DNA of 64,000 bases from Daucus carota subsp. sativus (lineage: Eukaryota > Streptophyta > Magnoliopsida > Apiales > Apiaceae). Positions 47,504-58,031 of this stretch are shown piece after piece. The stretch is taken from assembly GCF_001625215.2 (NCBI RefSeq), contig NC_030384.2, positions 37,358,390-37,422,389 of the forward strand, written 5' to 3'. The notes beneath the pieces are model-generated. The model saw nothing but the letters and a program-made list of their open reading frames with translations. It had not been told where the DNA came from and did no database searches. A program made the position numbers and the translations under genes. Each line of letters opens with the position of its first letter. Within the stretch, counting starts at the first letter, position 1.

Positions 47504-48154
47504 TCACTGACATGGACATGTGTCTTTGTTTGTTTGTGAAAAATAGAGATAGGCACCAATACTAAAGGATATGCATCGATTTTGAGTTGAAAAGCATTCT
47601 AGAAGGTAGGTAGCAAATTTCTCAACTTACTAGTTACTAGTAATATTTCAAGCCTTCTCCCTCCGAATTCCGATCGTATTTGTCCTATAAATGCTTATTA
47701 GATCTTTAAAACTCGATTCTCTTTGTATAAAACTAAATTCTTTTTCCTAAAATATATCCTGTATTTATTACACTCATTTTCATTTCATTTGTTCGAAAAT
47801 TATAATCTAATAACAACAATTAATTGATAATTATTCTTCTTATGCCTCTAATAATCTAGCAATAATTTTTATTTAAGGGCAACTATTACTATAAATAATT
47901 GATAAATATTTATTATAATGCAATGAGTATGAAAACTTAATGTAAGGAGTATATGATTAAAAGAAAGGGGTTTTCTCATTGTCTAAAGTACTGTATTATA
48001 TACTGTATGCAACTAGTTGCAACCACATGTAACTATACTTGTAAGATACAACCATACTTGCAATTTATGTAGGGCCAATTAACTAAAATTGCATATGTTT
48101 GCATCTACTTACAAATCATTATTTTTGTAAATATTTTCTAAAATACTAATATTT

Positions 48155-48322
48155 GCCCGCAAGGGTTGGTTCAGCTGGCCGTTAAAGGGTGGACTTGTAT
48201 CTTCTTGGTCACAAGTTCGACTCCCGAAGGAAGGAAAATTTGTGATTATGCCTCCTGAACCTGATCATGTCGCTTAAGTGTGGTTTATCTGGTAGCGTCT
48301 GCGGGTTCCTACATTAAAAAAA
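48155..48322 (+). mobile_element. tRNA-derived SINE, internally deleted copy
   Basis: About 168 bp of the same family as 46604-46846, in the opposite orientation. It starts GCCCGCAAGGGTTGG, has A box GGTTCAGCTGG, B box AAGTTCGACTCCC, and ends GCGGGTTCCTAC plus a poly(A) tail. It lacks roughly 70 bases before the 3' end compared with the longer copy. Flanks AATACTAATATTT and AATATTAATATTT match at 12 of 13 bases. Confidence 0.83.
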
Positions 48323-49228
48323 AATATTAATATTTTTAAAATATAATAAAAACGCAAAAGAATTGAAGAAATGGTAATTTTGATAAATTTCTCCAAAAAG
48401 AAATTCCCTATATAATGCTGTGTATTTCCTTTCCTTGTGAAAATGAATTTGAGTGGTATAAAAACTATCGCTTGATTCGGTTCTACGTATAAAGCTTATA
48501 CTAGTATACAATTAGTACATGTTACGTAATTCGTATGTGCTTTAAAATTAATATATAATTCTTAGTTTGACATTCGTGAATTATGTATAGCATTTTAGCA
48601 TGCGTGAAAGTTATATTCGGTCATCTTTGTTGCAGTCTTTTAAAAGCAATCGAAACTACCAACCCACAAATTGAACTTATGCTCTTTTCAGAATCAAACG
48701 ATCCCGGTCAACTTTTTAATTTTTTAATTTACTGTTTTAAGCAGATATCCATTCTACGACTTTGGTGATAAAAATATATGTAACTAAAGAATTATTAGTT
48801 TCAGTTTGGTTAAATTCGAAACCGGAAATGCTCCATTTTAGCTCTATCTCAGATGACAAGACATTAAAACCAATGAAGCAAAAAGAGAGGAAAGAATATA
48901 GAACAACCTTGTCCAGTTGTCCTACATCAAACGCTGCAAAACAAAGTTCTGTGCAACTTTTAATCGCTTTTTCAGCATATAAACAGGTACAAATATCAAG
49001 TGTAACCGACCCACAATTCATATTTTGGGTGCTAAATCAATTTATTGGTCAAGATATTAAAAAAACAAAGTTACGATCAATACCCGCATGGCTCATGGCT
49101 GCAGCCTGCAGTGCTGCTTTCCCAAATTTAAGCTAGGTCGCAGTATTAGGAATGTTGATAATATTATTTAGATCTTTAAAACCGGCTGTAGATACATGAT
49201 GTTGCTAAACTCAGGAATGTTGATAATT

Positions 49229-49780
49229 TTATTTCCCGAGCCAAGTTTTAATCGAATCGAGCCGAGTTTTAATATATTTTTTTAGCGAGCCGAGCTGAGC
49301 TCTTTTATTGAACAAAAATTGTGTTTGAGCTCGAACTCGTTAACTAACGAACTGAACACGAGTTTGTTGAAGAACAAATACGAACCGAGTCGAGTGGAGC
49401 CGAGCCGTGCCAGAAAAAAAAGTCAAACCAGTACTTGACTCTTCAAATAGCAAATTGAATAAAATTATTTTTTCCCGAAATTTTGGTTACGTCACTAAAA
49501 TCTATAAATGTATTAGACGTTGAATTCTGGGTTCAATAACATGTATATATAAAAAAATATACTAAAAATATTGCATTTTTTCAAGTTTTAACTAGTCGAA
49601 CGAGTTTGAGCCGAACACACTAAAAACTCTGCTCGAGCTCGTTTACTTAACGAACACATTTATGTGTTCAAGCTCAAACTCTTAACAAACAGAGCCTAAT
49701 CGAGTTTTTATCGAGCTGAGCTCGAGTTTGTTCACGGAAAGCTCGGTTCATGAACAGGCGAACAGCCCGTTGCCAATTTA
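49229..49780. repeat. CGAGC/CGAAC-rich repeat element, truncated
   Basis: Both ends are dense in 'gagccgag', 'gagctcg' and 'aacgaac', with an AT-rich middle. The right end reads AACAGCCCGTTGCC, resembling a hAT-type TGGCAACGGGC end, but the expected ACCCCTA terminus and an 8-bp duplication are missing. Class by analogy with the better elements in this window. Confidence 0.45.
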
Positions 49781-49862
49781 AAAAATGAAAGTTCCGTTAT
49801 CAATCTAAAAAGAGTGTATGCTCACAGAATATCTATTCTAGTCTTGGTAAAGTAGATGCTAA

Positions 49863-50237
49863 GAGCAAGTCCAAAAGTGTCCTAGTTCATGCCTCAAATA
49901 TAATATAAAATATTATGTCCTAATAATTTATGACATACTTTACTAACTTGAACTCCAATAATGTGCCTTATTCTCACACTATGTTTAATATTTTATTATT
50001 AAAGACTTTCTTTCATCATTTAAGCATAATATAAAAGTAGAGAGAGAAAGAGAGTGTGATGAGAATTTATAATAAAATATTGAATAGGGCAAGGTGAGAT
50101 GTGCCCCAAAAATAGGGCTTGGGGAGGTTGTCCTAGTGATATAAGGCATCACTAGGACATTGTTGGATCAATTTTTTTGGTCAATTATCCTAAATTATAA
50201 CTTAGGACATGATATAGGGCATCTCTTGGACTTGCTC
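49863..50237. mobile_element. Tourist-like MITE (PIF/Harbinger type), copy 2
   Basis: 375 bp with ends GAGCAAGTCCAA and TTGGACTTGCTC, flanked by TAA on both sides. It shares overall organisation with the element at 15838, including a central AT-rich part with 'taaaatattatgtccta' and 'cactaggacatt' phrases. Confidence 0.8.
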
Positions 50238-50595
50238 TAATACCGAGTTATTTTAACGTTTGGTGGAGGCCTTTTGGCATTTAAATAGAGAAATCACGGG
50301 GTTTTCTCTATATTTAATGGAGCACAATCTTTTTTTGCACCCCGAAAACATGCTGAGCCTCCACAGAATGCAGCTAGTCCATTGGTTCCTTCTCCAACAG
50401 ATTAAATGCATGTGTATATCTACTATATCAAGGCATCATTTCAAAACCCTACTAAATTGTATTCAAAAAGGAAAAAACCATGCTCATCAGCACAAAGTAT
50501 ATCACCTTACAACTCAACAACGATAAAGATTTTATCATGCACCTCTTTTTAATATCTCTATATTTTTTTCTTAAGAAAAAACAAAAATACTAGTA

Positions 50596-52024
50596 CTAAT
50601 TACTAGAAGATGGGGGGAAATATTGGCCGGGCATTCTGCTTGATGTAGCCGGAAAATCCTGGCTACTACCCTCTCCCCTAGTCCCGGCAGCTGGCCTCTG
50701 GAACAAGCCTGCGATTTGCTGATTCGGGAACGGCTGACCAAACGGAGAATTCAGCATTGTGACCGAAGATTGCGAGGAGAAAGAACCACCAAATGACTGT
50801 GTAGGAGCTGTTGGGACATTCAACATTTGATGCAATAAGTTAGGCTGTTGGTGCAGTTGAAGATCTCCACTGCTCTGGAGTAACCGAGAGTATTCGAAAT
50901 AGTCCTTGAGAGTGTCCGAAGCTTCGAATTGTTGGCTCAGAAATGGCGCTGGCTGATGGAAGGCCGAGGAGCTGGAATTGGCCATTCGGGGTTGTGGTGG
51001 AGGAGCTAGTGGAGGTGGGATCATTCGGACGTTTTCGGGGAAATTGAGCTTGGCTCGGCTGCCTCGGAACCTGAGGGCAGCTTCATCGTAGGCTCTTGCG
51101 GCAGCTTCGGCTGTTTCGAATGTGCCTAACCAGACTCTAGCTGCTTTGTGCGGATCTCGTATCTCTGCTGCCCATTTGCCCCATGGCCTTTGTCGGACTC
51201 CTCGGTATTTTCTTCTTTCGTAGGATGCTCCTGGCTGCGCAGATTGGTCTATCTCCGCGGCCGGGGGCGGGGTTGCATCTGCTGCGGCTGGTGCAATGCC
51301 ATCTGGTTCTTCTTTTACTGCAACAGAATTAATTCAATCACCCCATGCAATATTGAGTTGCTTTAGTCCATTTTATATGTCAAAATTGCAATACTTGCTC
51401 TCTATTGTTGCATATAAGAAACATATAAAAACCACTATATCATTAAGCTGAATAATTTCATCATCAACTAATTGCAAAAAATAAAAGTTGTAAAATTTGA
51501 AGCTGTTTGAATAAAATACGACAGATTTTAGGAGAACTGATCACTTAACAATCACAGGATATGTAAAAAGAACCCGAAAAGATTATGAGATGTGTAGCAA
51601 AAATGATGAAGGAATTGAAGATGAAAATTAAGTGATGAGAGAAATTAGACAAACCAGAAGAAAGGGAAGAAGAGTCTTGACTAATCCCTCTCTGAAGCTT
51701 CGGCAACTGCTGTCCCGGAAATTGAGTCGTCACACTACTTTCTTGATCACTTCTCGTCCTCTTCTGCCCCGAGCTCGAAGAACCTGAGCTATAGCTTGGT
51801 GACGACGAATTCACCCCATAGCTAATAACACCCCCACTCCCAATCCCACCTCCATCTCCGCCGCCACCGAACCACATCATACCACTCCCCCCACTAGTAG
51901 TAACTTGCTGCGGCCTGTAAGAATACTGCAAATGATCGCCTGAATTTTGCGACTGACTAAACTGATGGTCAACATACATGGTGGATCCCTCAGCCGCCAA
52001 GTACTCTTTCGGCGGTAGATTCAT
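50596..52024 (-). CDS. AP2/ERF transcription factor, ABR1/ERF110-like
   Basis: Two exons, 52024-51655 and 51317-50596, giving 363 aa. The intron is phase 1 and joins SSLSS to VKEEPDG. Exon 1 is low-complexity (Gly/Ser-rich) and includes [10 protein letters not shown], a likely nuclear signal also seen in ABR1-type proteins. Exon 2 holds one AP2 domain: [39 protein letters not shown], then [16 protein letters not shown]. Ala and Asp at the diagnostic positions make it ERF class (GCC-box binding). The Gln/Pro/Ser-rich tail ([20 protein letters not shown]) is a likely activation region. The frame is open upstream to 52087 but has no ATG there, so the first in-frame ATG was used. A 5' exon cannot be ruled out. 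Confidence 0.88.
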
Positions 52025-52055
52025 TCCCGGGCCGCCATCATGAGCCGGAGCTTCT

Positions 52056-52100
52056 TTATTCCCACCGGAATCCCTTCTCTCCGCCACCTTTATTTATCAT
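52056..52100 (-). promoter_or_regulatory. Possible upstream ORF of the ERF gene
   Basis: An ATG at 52100 opens a 14-codon frame ending in TAA at 52058-52056, ahead of and out of frame with the ERF start at 52024. If the transcript begins upstream of it, it could damp translation. Transcript start unknown. Confidence 0.35.
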
Positions 52101-53045
52101 GCACACACCCCCTCTCAATCGAAAAACCACAAGCCGAAAGAGAATTTCAAGAACCAAATAAAAAGAAAAAACAAAAGGCCACCCTCAATAAAACAGTACT
52201 AGTTGTGATAAATATTGGTACAAACCACAAAGTTAAGATAGAGATGGATAGCAGAGATATAGGTACAAAATCTTGAATCATAAAGACAGAAGAGAAAGAG
52301 AGAATAGTTTGGATTCGGGTAGTGTATATTTGTTGTTTTACATTAAAGAAGGGAGGTGATGCCAAAAGAGTTCAACAAACCGACCTTTGTGTGTATGTTC
52401 ACATTGTTTGACCATGAGATGACAGTGCATGTATGTATCATAAAAACACATGATGATATATATCTTCTTCTACTACTGTCTACCTAAAAACCAAAGTGCG
52501 TGCGTCGGTGTGGATGTGTTTGTGGTTGTGGGTGAGACTTGCGAGAGATTGACGAGAAGTGATCATCTTTGATTTGAGTTGCTTTTTTTATTTTATGCTA
52601 CCTAAGGTCGAAGGAAGTGAAAATAAAATTGGACATGTGTTAGTGAGGGAGCGTTACGATAAGAATGTATCGGTGCAATGTTTAATTTATAATTTATAAT
52701 AATGCAAATAATATTCTCTTTATTTATAATATATATTGTTTATGAATAGTTCAACGATATCGAGTGTAAATAACGTGGAGAATATGTTAATATATCAAAT
52801 GTTTTCACACATTTTTGTTCATATACATCAATAATTATTTGTGATATTTTAATTTTGTGGATATAAGTATGTGTCAAAATTTTAGTTATAAATAACAATT
52901 TTAATTATAAATTAAAAACATCTAAAAGTGTTCAATTAAAAAAGTAAAAAAAAAAGTATGAGAGAGGTTGTGGGTGTGAGAATGGATCCCGAGATGGGTC
53001 TTGATGGGTATGCGTGAATAATAATGAGATCGGGGTGGTCCTAAC

Positions 53046-53759
53046 TAGGGCTGTCAAAAAAATCCGAAAGATCCGATATTCGTTTGAAAAATCCGTTACC
53101 GTATCCGGGAAAAAACGGATATAATCCATATCCGGAATAAAACGGATATTATCCGTATTCGAATCCGGGGTTTGCGGATACGGATATGGATATAGGCGTA
53201 TCCGTATCCGAAAATATCCGTATCCGAAATTATTGTTATATGTATATAATAATACTTATATAAATTTATTATTTACTTATATTTTTTATTTTATCATATA
53301 AATTTTGAAAAAGAATTAATATTTAAAATAAAAAAAACATTAAATATCTTGCAAATGGAGAAAATGGAACTATCTTCATCAAGCGTTTTCTTTTTAAACT
53401 TGTTGCCGATAGTGTTGTTTTGTGATTTTAAGTTGTTAGAATTAATATTTTGTTCGAAATAGTTGGCCTGAATGCCCAAACTTCTGTTAAAATATGTTAT
53501 TAATTTCTGATTGGGTATACGTTTGCTGTTGAATGGTTCAACATATGTTTTTTTAATTAACCTCAGAATATATATTTGATTTTTGGTGATGTTTCAAAAA
53601 GCGGATATAAATATTATCCGTATCCGGATAATATCCGGCCGGATACGGATCCTTTTATTCTAAAATTTGCATATCCGAATCCGGATCCAATTTTGAGTAG
53701 GCGGATACGGATACGGATATGGGCAAATCCGTATCCGTTTTATCCGTTTGACACCCCTA
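53046..53759. mobile_element. Non-autonomous hAT element, ATCCG-repeat type
   Basis: 714 bp between perfect 8-bp duplications GTCCTAAC (53038-53045 and 53760-53767). Termini are TAGGGCTGTCAAA and TTTGACACCCCTA. Each end carries about 150 bases of ATCCGTATCCG-type repeats in both orientations; the centre is AT-rich and without a transposase. It lies about 1 kb upstream of the ERF start codon. Confidence 0.9.
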
Positions 53760-53910
53760 GTCCTAACAAGGGCTTTTGGACGTGTTTAAGTCCTTTTGAG
53801 GGTTTAATAGGTGCATTTAGTGGGATTGATATGAATCCCACTTAAGTGATGTCATATCAAAAATGAATGATGTCATGTAACGGACGGATAATGTCAAGAG
53901 ATTTTTTTTT

Positions 53911-54131
53911 CATTTTCATTAGTTTCTGTTTAAATGGTCTCTGTTTTATAATTTATGTAATTTATGTGGGTATATGTGTGTGAGAAAATGACTCAATTGA
54001 AATTATAAGCCAACATCATTTTTTCATTTTCATTAGTTTCTGTTTAAATGGTCTCTGTTTTATAATTTATGTAATTTATGTGGGTATATGTGTGTGAGAA
54101 AATGACTCAATTGAAATTATAAGCCAACATC
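53911..54131. repeat. Near-perfect 114-bp tandem duplication
   Basis: The segment from 'cattttcattagtttctg' to 'gaaattataagccaacatca' is present at 53911-54017 and again at 54025-54131 with no differences seen. The offset is 114 bases. The identity implies a recent event. Confidence 0.85.
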
Positions 54132-54507
54132 ACAGTTCGATTTAGGAAAATGATGGACAACTTAATGAAATGTTGAAAGCTATTCTATGTCTTTTATGTT
54201 TATATATGCAAATAAAGCAGATTTGATGTTGCTGTCCATGTGAAAGTCAATTGTGATGCTACTATGTCCACAAATAATAGAAGGTTGGATCGCTCAAGAT
54301 TTGATTGTAATACATTTTACATTAAAGAATTTAGATATTCAATGTGTTAAGAGATTTGAAAACAAAGCGGCTATATGTTTAGCTCATTTTTTGTTTCATA
54401 ATCAGGTTGTAATTGATACTTAGAGGGTTTGTCACGATTGAGTTTTAGTAATTTATTAAATTCTTCGCTTTTCGTCAAAAAAAAAAAATTGAACAGATTT
54501 AAGATAT

Positions 54508-54536
54508 TGTGCTCATGGACACATCATAGAAAAACC
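54508..54536. mobile_element. Isolated end of the palindrome-ended Mutator-type MITE
   Basis: 'tgtgctcatggacacatca' followed by 'tagaaaaacc' matches the terminal hairpin and end of the 193-bp family. No opposite end or body was found, so it is a truncated fragment. Confidence 0.5.
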
Positions 54537-55673
54537 TATAGTTTATTACAGTATAAATGTTTTATATAGAGAGGGGAATGTATTGTTATTAACATTTCCC
54601 ACTAAATTTAGTAATATTTCTTCAAAGAGGATAAGCTTTTCTGTAACAAAATTTGGCTGGGCTTCTATCGGGTCTATTTTATTAATTTATAATGTTCATC
54701 AACATTTTGCTTTTTAATCTTTTCATGACATCCCAACTACTGAACCAAACTCTTTCATGATCAAGTACAACTCGATAACGACCATAATATACGTTGTGAA
54801 AATGTCGGACCAGGCCAATTTCTATCCCTCTCCACATGTTCGCTATATAATATACACTTGCACATGGCCTGGATGCTTCCTTCAAACATCTCAAAATCAA
54901 GTCAGATTCAAATGTGAAGAATTTTATTTATGTTATTTTATTTCGATGGTTAAAATATAATATAACATATATTTCTCCAAAACCCACTAGCGACGCCAGT
55001 ATATTTTAGTCAAAAAGTTGGATTTCAAATTAGAGTCAATGTTGAAACTGGAAGACATAATAACACTTTCTGTGAAAAAGGCTGTCACAAAAGCATATCA
55101 ATGGATAACACTTTTAAATAGCTATGATTTTACAAACAGAGAGATACATAACCTTGTCAATAGTGCAAATGCATGGTCAAGGGAGGCCTTCAAAATAAGA
55201 ACCGATCCACTCTGATAACCTTGTTTTAAACAGAAGGTTAATCGCCAGGAAGAGGTAGAAATAAGTGAAATATCCTTCTTTCTGACACAATTATGGGATG
55301 AAGAAGAATTACACTAGATTTTTAATTTAATCATTTTGTTTTCATCCATGTCACTTGTTCATCCTCTCAGTCTTGTTACAAAATCATGAACAGCTTAGTG
55401 AAAGTGATATGACCCCATTTCATTTCTCTCAACTTTCAATAATATTTGTTCCTAGAAAACTCAGGTTCGTGTGTATATGAAAGCAAATGACTCCTAGCCT
55501 AGAAAGATGAGAAGGAAATCACCATACATAGTCGAGAGCAAAGATATCCACTACAGCATCATGGTAGAGCTAAAGATACAACAGAAGACACAACGTAAGA
55601 ACAGCTCCTTGTGCCAGAAAATGCCTTAAATTCAATGCCATTAAAAATACCTAATTGTGTTCCACATGCCAGA

Positions 55674-57987
55674 TCATATATTTTGCAACTGAGAAAAGGA
55701 AATTCGGATCATTTGACCACCCAGGGATGTAGCATGCTTGCAAACCAGAGCCTCAGTAGCCTGCTCCTCAGTCTCAAACATTACTAGAGCCTGTTTCTTT
55801 CCATTCATATCAAAGACTTTAGTGTTGGCAATTGTTCCATGCTCTTCTAGGTGAGTAACGATCTCCTCCTCAGTAACATCTTGCGGAAGGGTAGACAAAT
55901 GTATCATCTTCGTTGGTGAACAGCAGTAACGGTAATTTTTTGCAGCATTGCGGTTAAAACGGTTGAGATTTGAATTAGAATACTCATGTGTCTCAGTACC
56001 GGTTGTAATGTTTGGATGTTTTGAAAAATTCACCTCCAAACGTTTCTCGAATAAGGTTGCCCCCTGCATGATTATGCAGTTTAGTCATTAGATAACAATC
56101 ACCTAATATGCTATGAAATAAAATCCTAATCTAGTGATCAAAATTATATCAAGGAACAACTGTGACAATAATCTTGAGATAGTTTCTGAATATCATTACA
56201 AAAGTTAGCTGAACCAATACCCAGCATGCAGTTTCAACAAGAGATGCACAAAAAACATGAACCCGGTAGCCCGTCCAATCTGGACTTGCAAAAGCCCAAA
56301 AAACACCCGGCCCATCGACTCTTATAGTCTTGAACATCTACTAAGCTTTTATTTTCCTTTCCATAGAGAAAAACAAGAGATGCACAAAAAACATGAACCT
56401 TGGTAGCCATCCCATCCGGACTTGCAAAAGCCCAAAAAACACCCACCCTGTCAACTTTTATAGTCTCAAAAGATATTGGCTCTGTTTGGAAGTTAGAGGT
56501 TTTGGACAAAATTAGAGGTTTGACCACTAGAGTCTGCTAATATTAGTGTTTGGTAGTTAGCGGATTGAAATAGAGGTGTGGATCCAAAAAGCTAATTTTG
56601 AAAAAGCTACTTTGGAGAGCTTTTTCGTATAGAGGTTTTGGTTTGTGTCGGAAAAAACTAATCAATTAGTTATTTACCAAACAGTTTTACTAGAAACTGC
56701 TAATTCAATCCGCTGGTCAACATCTACTTCAATCAGCTAGTCAAAACATCTAATTCAATCCGCAACAGCTAACCATTAATTCCCAAACAGGGTCATTGTT
56801 AAGTGACCCATTCTACAAACATCTCAAGGTGCTAAAAGGAGAGCTTAAAGGATTAATTGAATTCTAACATTTTCCCTCACTTGAAACCCCTTTTTTTTGT
56901 CGAGAGTGGTTCACGGACACCCATGTTCGGGGCATAACGTGTTCATGATTAAATACAAGAATATTGGGGGTCATATGAAGTCTAACTCGAATCTCCCGCG
57001 AGCCTAAACTCTAATACCATGTTAACTGACCAACCATGTTAACTGACCAGTTCTGCTAAAGCCTCAAGGTGTTAGGAGGATATTTAAAAACTTGCTTGAA
57101 TTATATCATATAATAAGATTAAGTAGGAAAATTATAATTGTACTCCCAAAGGTCAAGTGATTGATCCCCCTATCTAACTAAATATTATTTTAATTCTGAC
57201 AAGTATATTCAATTGAACACTATGGCACAAAATCAAATATATTGATGTAGATTAAGGATCTGGAAGAGCAATTTTTACATGAGGCACAGCTCATATAAAT
57301 CGTATAAGAACTGAAAATAGTTTAGCAAGATAGTTGGAGACAATTTCATCGCATGAATTCTGGACAAATCACATGGATAAACTACATAAGACAAATAACA
57401 ATTCTAAAGTATATCATGTCTCATATACGGTGAGAGTAAAATGAATATTGTATATAATTAATAATTTAGTGTCACGGGTCAATTCCACTTATCTTTTAAA
57501 TATAAAAGTTTATTTACATAACATAAAACTATGTTATATATATTTTTTTCTCGTCATAAATAGCCATGAGAGTCATTGGTACAATACTTCAAAATAAGTA
57601 TTGTAAGACCTTAAAGTTTGGAAAGACGATAAAAGATCAAGATTATATAATAGTACATAATAGCTATCTACATAAGTAATATTTATAGACATAATATAAT
57701 ACATGCTTTAATGGTTTAAACTAAATATTTAAGTAGATTTCCTAAAATAGAACTCTCATTGTAAAATTCGTACTTTTCAATTAGATTAATTGTTAAATCG
57801 TCACCGAATTAAAAAATAAATTTGTGAGTTTTGTGTGAGCATTAAACTAGTCAAAATCGTAATTCTAGAACTTAAGTTATGGCCAAAATAGCAATGGTAA
57901 AGATGACCAAAACAATTAGAAATTTCTTCCTCCAATTTTATTTTTCCTTTACTTGCTCCAAATTTAACTATAATAAAACATAAATGT

Positions 57988-58031
<44 letters not shown>

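Larger units (their letters stand above)
44066..50595. other. Repeat-rich intergenic region between acyltransferase and ERF genes
   Basis: The acyltransferase 3' UTR probably covers the first few hundred bases. The rest holds repeats listed separately: a tandem duplication, a hAT transposase relic, two SINEs, a G-box cluster, a CGAGC-rich repeat and a Tourist MITE. Between 45830 and 45950 a 54-base unit ('attagaataaataaaaatga') is present twice. A 124-codon frame at 48762-49136 (plus) and a 61-codon frame at 48583-48768 lack any recognisable family and are not accepted as genes. Confidence 0.55.
52110..55600. other. Intergenic region between ERF and PTB3 genes
   Basis: 52110-52650 should contain the ERF promoter and leader. 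Then follow a hAT element (53046-53759), a tandem duplication (53911-54131) and a MITE end (54508-54536). From 54540 to 55600 it is AT-rich; a 65-codon frame at 55018-55215 has no recognised family. No further gene is supported. Confidence 0.55.

Noticed and set aside
47655-47955. Possible Stowaway MITE from 'ctccctccgaattcc' to 'gtaaggagtat'
   Set aside because: Only the left end is convincing; the right end does not form a proper inverted repeat and no TA duplication could be assigned.
48762-49136. 124-codon plus-strand frame near the G-box cluster
   Set aside because: No recognisable motif, no splice partners and ordinary AT-rich composition. Possible but unsupported.
57985-58030. Regular TG/AG repeats as a possible CRISPR-like or regulatory array
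   Set aside because: These are simple dinucleotide microsatellites in an intron, common in plant genomes.
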